Below, in pieces: positions 1 to 6,331 of a DNA stretch of 9,061 nt. The notes below the pieces were generated by a model. The model saw only the letters and a program-made list of their open reading frames with translations. It was not told the origin of the DNA and ran no database searches. Position 1 is the stretch's first letter; each line of letters opens with the position of its first letter. The translations under genes and the position numbers were made by a program. The DNA lies in the NCBI GenBank assembly GCA_027053375.1, contig JALUJC010000231.1:1-9061 (forward strand), given 5' to 3'. The DNA is from Caldifarciminota bacterium (GTDB lineage: Bacteria; Hydrothermota; Hydrothermia; S141-80).

Positions 1-211
1 CCTGATCAGCGATCTGACCCTCACACGGAGAGAAAGCCTTGTGCTTCTCGCCCTGTTCTTCCTGCAGTTTTTTATCCCTCATGAGCAGATTCGTATCCTG
101 ATTGCCTGGGCGTACATTCTGCTCTCGCTCGGTGTGTTTCTGCTTTACCGGAGCCATTTGCGTGGCTGGTTCCGTGCCTGGGCCTACCTGATACATCCGA
201 AAGGAGGTTGA
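1..211 (+). CDS. C-terminal end of an integral membrane protein (partial)
   Basis: The frame starting at base 2 is open to TGA at 209-211, giving about 69 residues of a protein that begins before the window. A short basic stretch (LTRRE) is followed by a hydrophobic segment (roughly ESLVLLALFFLQFFIP), a short polar turn, a second hydrophobic segment (RILIAWAYILLSLGVFLLY) and a tail rich in Trp, Arg and His. This gives two membrane helices and a cytoplasmic-looking end. The LTRRE-plus-helix pattern recalls the last helices of Na+/Ca2+ exchanger-type (CaCA) antiporters, but the fragment is too short to be sure and the family name is a guess. The stop codon overlaps the ribosome binding site of thiD (AAAGGAGG, about 200-207), so the two genes are probably co-transcribed and translationally coupled. 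Confidence 0.75.
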   Translation, partial: LISDLTLTRRESLVLLALFFLQFFIPHEQIRILIAWAYILLSLGVFLLYRSHLRGWFRAWAYLIHPKGG

Positions 212-215
212 GTCC

Positions 216-1034
216 ATGCGGATGCCCACAGCCCTGACCATTGCGGGAAGCGACTCAGGAGGGGGAGCGGGGATTCAGGCCGATCTGAAAACCTTTGGCG
301 CCTTCGGGGTGTTCGGAATGTCTGCCGTCACAGCCATCACCGCACAGAACACCACCGGTGTGTTTGGGGTCCAGGAGATTGATCCTGAACTGGTGGAAAA
401 ACAAATACGGGTGGTGGTGGAAGATCTGGGTGTGGATGCCGCCAAAACCGGTATGCTGGCCAGTGTCCCTATTATTGAAGCGGTAGCGCGGAGCCTTCGG
501 GAGGTCCGCCTGCCCTTTCTGGTGGTCGATCCCGTGATGCGGGCCAAGGGCGGGGATCCCCTGTTGCATCCTCATGCGCAGGATGCGCTGATTCAGGAGA
601 TCCTTCCCCTGGCAGATGTGGTGACACCGAATCTCCCTGAGGCAGAAGCGCTGGTGGGGTTTCCCATCCGGACGGAGGAGGATCGGAAAGAGGCCGCCCG
701 TCAGATTCACGCCATGGGACCCCGGTGGGTCATTATCAAAGGTGGGCATGGCGAGGGGGATCAGGCGGTGGATCTGATCTACGATGGTCAGCATTTCCAC
801 ACGGTATCCGCACCCCGCATGAAAACCCCCCACACCCATGGTACGGGGTGCACCTTTTCTGCCGCCATCGCCGCCGGGGTTGCCCGGGGACTGGACCCCT
901 TACAGGCAATCCGTGTGGCCAAACGGTACATCACAGGCGCCATTCAGCACCACCCTGGTCTGGGAAAAGGGCACGGTCCTCTCCACCATTTCTGGGCCGG
1001 AACCGTCCCCTTCCCCGTGGACGAAACAGGGTAG
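216..1034 (+). CDS. thiD: Hydroxymethylpyrimidine/phosphomethylpyrimidine kinase ThiD
   Basis: ThiD phosphorylates 4-amino-5-hydroxymethyl-2-methylpyrimidine (HMP) and then HMP-phosphate to give the pyrophosphate used by ThiE in thiamine synthesis; it is cytoplasmic. The 272 residues match the usual family length of about 265-270. Visible ribokinase-fold signatures are the N-terminal substrate site GSDSGGGAGIQADLKT (11-26), VDPVM (104-108), TPN (137-139) and the anion-hole motif GTGCTFSAA (209-217) near the catalytic region. The family's C-terminal GHGPLHHF is present (252-259), followed by a 13-residue tail. The ATG at 216 has AAAGGAGG about 8 bases upstream, inside the end of the preceding gene; a second in-frame ATG at 222 is less well placed. 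The last 104 bases, codons 239 to the stop, are also read on the other strand as the end of umuC. No other thiamine gene is in view, so regulation is unknown; no TPP riboswitch is visible in the few bases upstream. Confidence 0.96.
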   Translation: MRMPTALTIAGSDSGGGAGIQADLKTFGAFGVFGMSAVTAITAQNTTGVFGVQEIDPELVEKQIRVVVEDLGVDAAKTGMLASVPIIEAVARSLREVRLPFLVVDPVMRAKGGDPLLHPHAQDALIQEILPLADVVTPNLPEAEALVGFPIRTEEDRKEAARQIHAMGPRWVIIKGGHGEGDQAVDLIYDGQHFHTVSAPRMKTPHTHGTGCTFSAAIAAGVARGLDPLQAIRVAKRYITGAIQHHPGLGKGHGPLHHFWAGTVPFPVDETG

Positions 1035-2316
1035 ACGCACGTGGGAGATCGGACCACCGGGTGGTGTAGGCCGGGGAAAGCCGCTGCCGCCGCGACTGCC
1101 AGTTACGGTGGATTCCTGTGATGGCCCATCGGACGGTGTCTCGTCCCCACGTCTGGTTGATCCGATCCATGGCGGCGGAGATCTGACGCCACCGGGCAAT
1201 ACGGGGATCGGAAGGAAAGAGGGGTTGCGGGAACCGATCCCGGGGATAAAGATCGTCGGTCATCACAGCGGCTTTTTTGTAGCCGAATCCCTTCCGGTAC
1301 ATCGCTTCCAGCAGGTGGTGTGCGGCCTGGATCAGAAGCGGTGTGGCGTCGGTGTACACTGGAAGACGAATCCACACCATGTCGCTGATTCGATGAGAGG
1401 GATCCCGGTGAGGTCCTGTGGAAAGGTAGAGCCCCAGCCGACCCGCCACGGCGCTTTCTTCGCGGAGGCGCTCTCCCACGCGGGCAGCAAAGGCGGCGAC
1501 CGCTTCCCGCAGCGTGGAGAACCGGGTGACGGGATGGGGAAACGTCCGCCCACTCCGGAGAGACTTTCGGGGAGGAGGATCCGGGAGAAGGCCGGTGGTG
1601 GGGCGTCCCCGAAGTTCCATCTGGGTGCGCGCACCGGTCACGGAGAAATGGGCACGGATCCAGTCTGCAGGGGCTTCCCGAAAGTCCCACGCGGTGTGGA
1701 TGCCGTGCCGGTGAAGGATCCTCGCCATACGGGGACCGATCCCCCAGACCTCTTCCACCCGGATGCGGGAAAGCCACACACGAAGTGTCTCCTCATCGTC
1801 CTCCAGCACCCAGACGCCATCCTCTGAAGCGTGTTTGGCCAGCCGGTTGGCGATTTTTGCCAGGGTCCGGGTAGAAGCGATCCCCACGGAGACGGCGATG
1901 CCTGTCCACCGAAGCACCCGGGTTCGCAGTGCTTTTCCCCAGCGTGCGGGATCGTCCAGAGCAAAAGAAGGGATTCGGAGAAACGCCTCGTCGATGGAGT
2001 ACACCTCCAGTTCCGGTGTGGCTTCCCGAAGAACCTGCATCACCCGCCGCGACATATCGGCATACAGGGCAAAATTGGAGGAACGCAGCACCACGTCGTG
2101 CCGGCGGAACAGGGACATCAGGAGGTGTGCAGGGGCGCCCATGGGGATTCCCAGAGCCCGGGCTTCCGCAGAGCGGGCAATCACACAGCCGTCGTTGTTG
2201 GACAGCACCACCACGGGACGTCCGCGCAGGGAAGGATCAAAAACCTGCTCGCAGGTGGCATAGAAGTTGTTGCAGTCCACCACCGCCACGCGGTTACCGG
2301 AAGGTGTGGATGGCAT
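931..2316 (-). CDS. umuC: UmuC-type Y-family DNA polymerase (Pol V catalytic subunit)
   Basis: This is the catalytic subunit of an error-prone translesion polymerase that works with UmuD' and RecA. The palm begins VDCNNFYATCEQVF (13-26) with the metal-binding Asp14. The second catalytic motif YSIDE is at 106-110 (Asp109, Glu110). A helix-hairpin-helix region follows (VWGIGPRMARIL, 190-201). A little-finger domain then leads to the family's C-terminal signature SPAYTTRWSDLPRA, ending at residue 427. QPLF (364-367) sits where E. coli UmuC has its beta-clamp motif QLNLF and may be a degenerate clamp site. UmuC of E. coli is 422 residues; here 34 more follow residue 427, rich in Arg, Gly and Pro and encoded antisense to thiD. 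The ATG at 2316 lies inside umuD (23-base overlap) and is preceded by a GGGGTGAT-like ribosome binding site, so translation is probably coupled to umuD. Confidence 0.95.
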   Translation of the reverse strand: MPSTPSGNRVAVVDCNNFYATCEQVFDPSLRGRPVVVLSNNDGCVIARSAEARALGIPMGAPAHLLMSLFRRHDVVLRSSNFALYADMSRRVMQVLREATPELEVYSIDEAFLRIPSFALDDPARWGKALRTRVLRWTGIAVSVGIASTRTLAKIANRLAKHASEDGVWVLEDDEETLRVWLSRIRVEEVWGIGPRMARILHRHGIHTAWDFREAPADWIRAHFSVTGARTQMELRGRPTTGLLPDPPPRKSLRSGRTFPHPVTRFSTLREAVAAFAARVGERLREESAVAGRLGLYLSTGPHRDPSHRISDMVWIRLPVYTDATPLLIQAAHHLLEAMYRKGFGYKKAAVMTDDLYPRDRFPQPLFPSDPRIARWRQISAAMDRINQTWGRDTVRWAITGIHRNWQSRRQRLSPAYTTRWSDLPRASTLFRPRGRGRFRPRNGGEDRALFPDQGGAEWRL

Positions 2317-2665
2317 GTCGGATCACCCCCCAGAGTTCTGTGTCCTCCGCCGCCAGCACCAGCGGGGCCCCCCTGTCCAGAAACAGCAGAATACGGTCTC
2401 CTTCCCGGTGAAATCTCCGAACCACGAACTGGCCTTCCACCACCGCGATCACGATGTCGCCCTCCCGGGGAACCAGCGCCCGATCCACCACCAGAAGGTC
2501 CCCCGGGAAAACGCCGGACTTCTCCAGCCCGGAACCTTCAGCGCGAAAGAAAAAGGTCGCCGAAGGATGCTCCACCAGATAGGCATGGAGATCCAGCGGC
2601 CGCTCCTCAAAATCCGCAGCCGGAGAGGGGAAACCGGCCATCCGTTCGGGCGACCACAGGGTCAT
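2294..2665 (-). CDS. umuD: UmuD-like protein lacking the Ser/Lys self-cleavage dyad
   Basis: This is the Pol V accessory subunit, 123 residues against 139 in E. coli. The match to UmuD is clear: GFPSPAADF (11-19), EHPSATFFF (32-40), GVFPGDLLVVD (51-61), GDIVIAVVEGQF (69-80) and EDTELWGVIRHAIH (107-120). In E. coli, RecA-stimulated cleavage at Cys24-Gly25 uses Ser60 and Lys97 and yields active UmuD'. Here the GDSM motif is GSGL (44-47), so the Ser60 position is Gly46. The Lys97 position is Arg83 (VVRRF). An Ala10-Gly11 bond remains at the old cleavage point, but only ten residues precede it. The start is well fixed: ATG at 2665 has GGGAGG about 8 bases upstream, and an in-frame TAG lies about 45 bases upstream with no other start between. 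I infer a protein made directly in UmuD'-like form. Ser45, one position off, could conceivably substitute, which I think unlikely without the Lys. Confidence 0.92.
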   Translation of the reverse strand: MTLWSPERMAGFPSPAADFEERPLDLHAYLVEHPSATFFFRAEGSGLEKSGVFPGDLLVVDRALVPREGDIVIAVVEGQFVVRRFHREGDRILLFLDRGAPLVLAAEDTELWGVIRHAIHTFR

Positions 2666-2703
2666 GGTCTGTCCCTCCCCTTGAGAAAACGCCGGCTGTT
2701 CTG

Positions 2704-2716
2704 TACCCTAAGGGTA
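2704..2716. promoter_or_regulatory. Candidate operator site 1 (TACCC-TAA-GGGTA)
   Basis: This is a 13-base palindrome, perfect apart from its odd central base, with core ACCC-N3-GGGT at 2705-2715. It lies about 18-30 bases downstream of the predicted umuD transcription start, inside the umuD leader. Its centre (2710) is 43 bases from the centre of site 2 (2753), about four helical turns, so dimers on both sites would lie on the same face of the DNA. It is probably bound by the adjacent XRE/S24 repressor. Confidence 0.6.
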
Positions 2717-2737
2717 TGAAGGAGGCACCGCATGGCG

Positions 2738-2743
2738 TATAGT
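2738..2743 (+). promoter_or_regulatory. Possible -10 element of the repressor gene
   Basis: TATAGT matches the -10 consensus at five of six bases and overlaps the umuD -10 on the other strand. Transcription would start near 2750, inside operator site 2, about 34 bases before the repressor ATG. No good -35 lies 17 bases upstream (TATGAA), and TATATC at 2758-2763 is an alternative, so the call is weak. Confidence 0.35.
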
Positions 2744-2769
2744 ATACACCCGATGGGTATATCTTTCAA
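2741..2769 (-). promoter_or_regulatory. umuDC promoter with an operator in its spacer
   Basis: Read on the minus strand, TTGAAA (2769-2764) and TATACT (2746-2741) are separated by exactly 17 bases, a near-consensus sigma-70-type promoter. Transcription should start near 2734, giving a leader of about 69 bases before the umuD ATG. The spacer contains the palindrome ACCC-N3-GGGT (2748-2758), so a bound repressor would block polymerase directly. Confidence 0.75.
2748..2758. promoter_or_regulatory. Candidate operator site 2 (ACCC-GAT-GGGT)
   Basis: This site has the same ACCC-N3-GGGT core as sites 1 and 3. It lies in the spacer of the minus-strand umuD promoter and overlaps the likely start region of the plus-strand repressor transcript. 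It could therefore repress umuDC and autoregulate the repressor. Confidence 0.62.
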
Positions 2770-2783
2770 GGGGTGAGATCCGG

Positions 2784-3446
2784 ATGGATGTGGGCAAGCG
2801 GTTGAGGAAGTTGCGTACGTTGCTGGGGATGTCCCAGGCTGCGATGGGGCGGGCGCTCAATGTGTCACTGCGGACCTATCAGAACTGGGAATATGAACAG
2901 CGCGCCATGCCCCCGACGGTGGTGGAGTTGTTGCGGGTCAAGTTCGGGGTCAATCCGGTGTGGCTGACCACGGGGGAGGGTCCCATCTTCCTGGAAGGTT
3001 CCGAACAGTTGCCTTATGTGGATCGGGAAGTGCTCCGGGTTCCCCTCTATGGGGAAGTTGCGGCGGGTGAAGGTGTGCGCTACGATCAGCCCGCGCCCGT
3101 GGAAGGGACACTGGATCTCCATCAGGATGCGGTGCCCCCACATATTCTGGAGGCTGTAGCACGCGAACCAGAGCGCTACTTTGCCCTCCGGGTGCGGAGC
3201 GATTCCATGGTTCCCCGGATCGAGCCAGGGGATCTGCTCCTGGTTCGGAGGGAGGACTGGGAACACAACAAAATTGTGGTGGCCCGTCTTGGGGGAGAAC
3301 GCCATGTGGTGAAACGCTATGTGGAATATCCTCACGCAGCCTTTCTGGTTTCGGACAATCCCACCTATCCCCCCATTCCTCTGGATGATTCGGTGGAGAT
3401 TCTTGGACGGGTGATTCTGGTGATTTCTTTTCGGGAACTGGATTGA
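2784..3446 (+). CDS. XRE-family HTH repressor with S24 self-cleaving domain (LexA/CI-like)
   Basis: The protein has 220 residues. An N-terminal helix-turn-helix (about 4-58) carries MSQAAMGRALNVSLRTYQNWE, typical of Cro/CI-type DNA binding. It is joined to a C-terminal LexA/UmuD-type peptidase S24 domain (about 85-218). All parts needed for RecA-stimulated self-cleavage are present: the scissile Ala94-Gly95 in GEVAAGEG, the nucleophile Ser141 in SDSMVPRIEPGD and the general base Lys177 in HVVKRY. The protein should therefore repress as a dimer and be inactivated on DNA damage. It is divergent from umuDC across a 118-base gap with two matching palindromes, so umuDC and its own gene are the obvious targets. 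The ATG is preceded by AAGGGGTGAG with 8 bases spacing. Classical LexA has a winged HTH, so this is not lexA itself; phage CI-like or UmuDAb-like regulators are closer in design. No phage or plasmid genes are visible nearby. Confidence 0.93.
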   Translation: MDVGKRLRKLRTLLGMSQAAMGRALNVSLRTYQNWEYEQRAMPPTVVELLRVKFGVNPVWLTTGEGPIFLEGSEQLPYVDREVLRVPLYGEVAAGEGVRYDQPAPVEGTLDLHQDAVPPHILEAVAREPERYFALRVRSDSMVPRIEPGDLLLVRREDWEHNKIVVARLGGERHVVKRYVEYPHAAFLVSDNPTYPPIPLDDSVEILGRVILVISFRELD

Positions 3447-3452
3447 GGGTGT

Positions 3453-3481
3453 TTGATTCGCCCTGAAAGGGCATGTATACT
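3453..3481 (+). promoter_or_regulatory. Promoter of the envelope operon, predicted to give a leaderless mRNA
   Basis: TTGATT (3453-3458) and TATACT (3476-3481) are spaced by 17 bases. The ATG at 3489 begins eight bases after the last -10 base, which is where transcription normally starts. There is no Shine-Dalgarno sequence; the bases before the ATG are TTCCCCCC. A leaderless mRNA is the simplest reading. A TTG at 3453 with GAGG upstream is the alternative start, but it coincides with this -35 and would add an atypical 12-residue extension. Confidence 0.65.
3460..3472. promoter_or_regulatory. Palindrome in the promoter spacer (GCCCT-GAA-AGGGC)
   Basis: This 13-base inverted repeat has perfect 5-base arms and lies entirely within the 17-base spacer of the operon promoter. 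It resembles the umuD operator in position and in its C-run/G-run composition. Its spacing differs (CCC-N5-GGG against CCC-N3-GGG), so it may be a different operator. As RNA it would form a short hairpin, but no U-run follows and it is a poor terminator for the repressor gene. Confidence 0.45.
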
Positions 3482-3488
3482 TCCCCCC

Positions 3489-4394
3489 ATGAAACGATGG
3501 ATCTACGGGTTCGTGAAGATCCTGGTGGTGGGACTGGGTGTGGGGTATGCCCTGCACCCCCTGATCACCGGGGGATCGTTCACTTCTCTATCTCTAAGGA
3601 CGCTCTGGTCCTTTCATCTTCTGGCGGCTTTCTTTGCCTATGCCCTTGGGGTGGCACTTCTGCCACTGATCTGGTGGAAAATTCTGAATCAACTGGAGAT
3701 CAGGATTCCGCTGAATCGTGCCTATCAGGCGTTGCTCGTGGCCTCCATTGGACGGTACATCCCGGGGAAGGTGTTTCACGTGGTGGGACGAATTTCCTTT
3801 TTGCCTGATGCATCCGCGGCGCGGGTGGCCTGGAGCGTAGCGCTGGAATCCATCTTCCTTTTACTGGGTTCCTGCGTGCTGGGTGCGGGGTATCTCTGGG
3901 GTGCTCCCGGTGTGGTGGGAGGCGTTCTCCTGGTGTTCCCGGGGTTATGGGTGATGGAACGGCTTCTCGCGCCGATCTCCAGGCGCTGGCCCGGGCTGGA
4001 GCAGAAAATGGGACCACTTCTTCCCTTTCATGTTTCTGCTCTGCTGGTGCTGGCGTATACCGCGGTGATGGGACTCATCGGTCTGGCCACGTGGATCCTG
4101 ACCCTGAAGGTGGGCCTTACCATGCCCTATCTGAAAGCCTCGGGTGCTTTTGCGCTTTCCTTTGTGGCGGGGTACCTGGCTGTACTGGCGCCCGCAGGAC
4201 TGGGCATCCGGGAGTCCGGGCTGGTCTGGTTGCTCCGGGGCTATCCCGGGGCAGCAGTTTCGCTGGTGGCGTGGTTGATGCGGTTCACGGCCCTTGCCGT
4301 GGACCTCGCCATGCTGGGCGTGGGTTTGCTGGCGGGAAGTGTTCCCAATAAAACGCCACAGTTTGACCATACAAAAGGAGTCAATGACGTATGA
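3489..4394 (+). CDS. Flippase-like membrane protein (LPG_synthase_TM / UPF0104 family)
   Basis: The protein has 301 residues from the ATG at 3489 and about eight hydrophobic segments. Family hallmarks are GRYIPGKVFHVVGR (88-101) after the second helix pair and PAGLGIRESG (235-244) near the C-terminus. This is the transmembrane domain found in MprF-type lysylphosphatidylglycerol synthases and in stand-alone homologues next to glycosyltransferases. In MprF the domain is linked to lipid translocation between leaflets. No aminoacyl-transferase domain is present, so lysyl-PG synthesis is not supported. From its neighbours I infer translocation or handling of a lipid-linked sugar intermediate, with substrate unknown. 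The stop overlaps the next start (ATGA at 4391-4394). The hydrophilic C-terminal tail (about 284-301) is likely cytoplasmic and includes codons that double as the methyltransferase ribosome binding site (AAAGGAG). Confidence 0.82.
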   Translation: MKRWIYGFVKILVVGLGVGYALHPLITGGSFTSLSLRTLWSFHLLAAFFAYALGVALLPLIWWKILNQLEIRIPLNRAYQALLVASIGRYIPGKVFHVVGRISFLPDASAARVAWSVALESIFLLLGSCVLGAGYLWGAPGVVGGVLLVFPGLWVMERLLAPISRRWPGLEQKMGPLLPFHVSALLVLAYTAVMGLIGLATWILTLKVGLTMPYLKASGAFALSFVAGYLAVLAPAGLGIRESGLVWLLRGYPGAAVSLVAWLMRFTALAVDLAMLGVGLLAGSVPNKTPQFDHTKGVNDV

Positions 4395-5122
4395 AGCGGG
4401 GATCCATTGGAGTGCACTACTGGAGTAGCGAGGAATATGTCCAATCCCGGCGGGAACGCGCACGTGTCATCTATGGTGTGACCTTCCATAGACTGAAAGA
4501 TGTTCAGGGAATATGGGTGGATGTCGGAGCGGGTCCGGGCGTCTTGAAAACGGAACTTGAACATCTATTCGGACACCCGATTATTGGTCTCGAGCGGGAA
4601 TCCGCCCTCGTGTATGAATCACATCGCATGATGATCGGTGACGCCATGGCACTCCCCTTTCATGATAAGAGTGTGAATGTGTTGTTCTTTAACCATGTGC
4701 TGGAGCACGTGCCTGACCCATACGGTGCGTTAGAGGAACTTGCACGTGTGCTTAAACCGGGAGGATGGTTGTATCTTGCAACCCCCAATGCCTGGTGGTT
4801 CTGGGAGGTCCATTATCGAATGCCGGGGATTCACTGGATGCCTGGCCCCATCCGAGATGTTCTCGTTCGGGTTATCCGGGGTGAAGAGCGGTTTGATGTT
4901 CGTCTCTGGTCCTACATTTCTGTAATCCGAACACTGAGGAAGATGGGGTTTCATGTGGAAAATGTGGTTCCTCTCTTGTTCTTTGAACGGCATTCGTATT
5001 TGAGAAAGAAGAGCTGGCGATGGATGGCAAAGATTGTTCGCCTGATTCCAGGATTGCGCGCACTCCTTTCAGGTTTGTTTGCCCCGAATATCATGATTCT
5101 TGCACAGAAGCGTACAGCGTAG
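4391..5122 (+). CDS. Class I SAM-dependent methyltransferase
   Basis: The protein has 243 residues. The Rossmann-fold SAM site is complete: motif I VDVGAGPG (43-50), an acidic residue at the end of strand 2 (GLERE, 66-70), GDAMALPF (83-90) for adenine contact, the post-III motif NHVLEHVPDP (101-110) and LKPGG (121-125). This is the Methyltransf_11 pattern found in many small-molecule and glycan methyltransferases. The aromatic-rich segment at about 134-150 (NAWWFWEVHYRMPGIHW) and the basic, hydrophobic C-terminal part (LRKKSWRWMAKIVRLIPGLRALL) suggest a membrane-associated or lipid-linked substrate. That is inference; the acceptor cannot be read from sequence. It overlaps the flippase-like gene by four bases and has AAAGGAG ten bases before its ATG. 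The glycosyltransferase gene follows after four bases. Confidence 0.88.
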   Translation: MKRGSIGVHYWSSEEYVQSRRERARVIYGVTFHRLKDVQGIWVDVGAGPGVLKTELEHLFGHPIIGLERESALVYESHRMMIGDAMALPFHDKSVNVLFFNHVLEHVPDPYGALEELARVLKPGGWLYLATPNAWWFWEVHYRMPGIHWMPGPIRDVLVRVIRGEERFDVRLWSYISVIRTLRKMGFHVENVVPLLFFERHSYLRKKSWRWMAKIVRLIPGLRALLSGLFAPNIMILAQKRTA

Positions 5123-5126
5123 CCCA

Positions 5127-6317
5127 ATGAAAGTCTTGCATATTGTTACGGCATTTCCCTATCGTAAAGAGGAGGTTCTCACCCCCTGGTTGTGGGGTCT
5201 GTTGAGAAAACTACAGGAACACGGTGTAAGCGTACACATTCTTGCTTCAGCAAACATGGGTATGAAGGGGGAAGATCTCTGGGGTTTCCGGGTGCATCGG
5301 TATCGATATGCACCAGCAAGGTGGGAAACGTTCACCTATGAAGCTGCCATCCCTGAAATGCTCAAACACCAGGCATGGCGCTGGCTGCTGATTCCACCCT
5401 ATCTGCTGGGTGGATATATCCAGGCTCAAAGACTTGCACGCAAGGAGCGGTACGATGTGGTCCATGTCCACTGGCCCATCCCCCTGGCCATTTTTGCACT
5501 CCCTTTTCGCAGCCGCAACATCCCGATTCTTCACACCTACTATACGGCAGAACTGACCCTTGCAAAGAAAATAAAACCACTGGTCGGTCCGTTGGTTTAT
5601 ACAGCCGATCACTGGATCGCCATTTCAACCTATGCCGCGCGTCTTCTTCAGGATCTTGTGTCCCAGGAGATCCCTAAAGAGCGCCTGAGCATTTTGCCGT
5701 TTTCTGCGGCCGTATCAAACTCAAAGATGGAGGCACCCCGCGGAAAGATTCAGGGTCCGAGAATTCTTTTTGTGGGGCGGATGGTGGAACGGAAAGGGGT
5801 TCCAGTTCTTTTCAAAGCAGTGAAGCTCTTGATTCCACGGTATCCCGATCTCTTGCTCACTCTTGTGGGAGACGGGCCGGAAAGAGAATCCTGGGAGCGC
5901 CTGGCACATGACCTTTCCATTACACACCAAGTACGTTTTCTTGGGCGCATTTCCGATAAGGAACTTGATTTACAGTATAAACAGGCAGAAATCTTCGTAC
6001 TTCCAGCCATTGTTGATTCACGTGGAGATACGGAGGGTCTGGGGGTGGTGCTTTTAGAAGCCCTTCAGTATGGTCTGCCGGTTGTGGCCTCACGGGTTGG
6101 CGGAATTGTGGATATTGTGCAACATGAAAAAACCGGTCTTCTTGTGCCAGAGAAGGATCCAAAAGCCCTTGCAAGGGCGATTGAGCGCTATATCCAGGAT
6201 CCTCAGCTTGCCGTACAGACTGTACAGCATGGACAGGACCTTATCAAGAGGCAGTTTTCGGTGGACGCACTTTCCTTACGGCTTCTGAAGCTATATCAGG
6301 CGTACATTCCCTCCTGA
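5127..6317 (+). CDS. GT4-family glycosyltransferase (GT-B fold)
   Basis: The protein has 396 residues from the ATG at 5127. The N-terminal acceptor domain opens MKVLHIVTAFPY and includes VVHVHWPIPL (111-120) and HTYYTAE (136-142). The C-terminal donor domain has ILFVGRMVERKG (213-224), LVGDGPE (246-252), FLGRISDKEL (271-280) and the EX7E motif, Glu303 to Glu311 in EGLGVVLLE, which binds the nucleotide-sugar. This is a retaining enzyme of the GT4 type. No membrane helix is evident; such enzymes usually sit on the inner face of the membrane. Sugar and acceptor are unknown. A TTG at 5100 would add nine residues and overlap the upstream gene; ATG 5127 fits the family start better. There is no clear Shine-Dalgarno sequence, so translation probably depends on coupling to the methyltransferase gene four bases upstream. 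Its stop is only 14 bases from the stop of the convergent Kelch gene. Confidence 0.9.
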   Translation: MKVLHIVTAFPYRKEEVLTPWLWGLLRKLQEHGVSVHILASANMGMKGEDLWGFRVHRYRYAPARWETFTYEAAIPEMLKHQAWRWLLIPPYLLGGYIQAQRLARKERYDVVHVHWPIPLAIFALPFRSRNIPILHTYYTAELTLAKKIKPLVGPLVYTADHWIAISTYAARLLQDLVSQEIPKERLSILPFSAAVSNSKMEAPRGKIQGPRILFVGRMVERKGVPVLFKAVKLLIPRYPDLLLTLVGDGPERESWERLAHDLSITHQVRFLGRISDKELDLQYKQAEIFVLPAIVDSRGDTEGLGVVLLEALQYGLPVVASRVGGIVDIVQHEKTGLLVPEKDPKALARAIERYIQDPQLAVQTVQHGQDLIKRQFSVDALSLRLLKLYQAYIPS

Positions 6318-6331
6318 GACTGGTGAGCAGG

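Noticed and set aside
719..730. ACCC-CGGT-GGGT in thiD as a further operator
   Set aside because: The spacing is four instead of three and the site is within a conserved coding region.
1053..1065. Palindrome ACCACC-G-GGTGGT as a thiD terminator
   Set aside because: It has no T-run on either strand and lies inside conserved umuC codons.
838..1827. 329-codon plus-strand open frame opposite umuC
   Set aside because: It is a long shadow frame caused by high GC. It is rich in Pro, Gly and Arg, has no recognisable domain, and lies antisense to the well-conserved umuC.
1831..2742. 303-codon plus-strand open frame opposite umuC and umuD
   Set aside because: Low-complexity Pro/Arg/Gly sequence antisense to two conserved genes; it is a shadow frame.
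3453..3491. TTG 3453 as the start of the flippase-like protein
   Set aside because: It coincides with a good -35 element and adds an atypical hydrophilic stretch before the usual MKRW-type start; kept only as an alternative.
5100..5129. TTG 5100 as the start of the glycosyltransferase
   Set aside because: It overlaps the methyltransferase gene and adds nine residues not typical of GT4 starts, which usually begin directly with MKVLH-like sequence.
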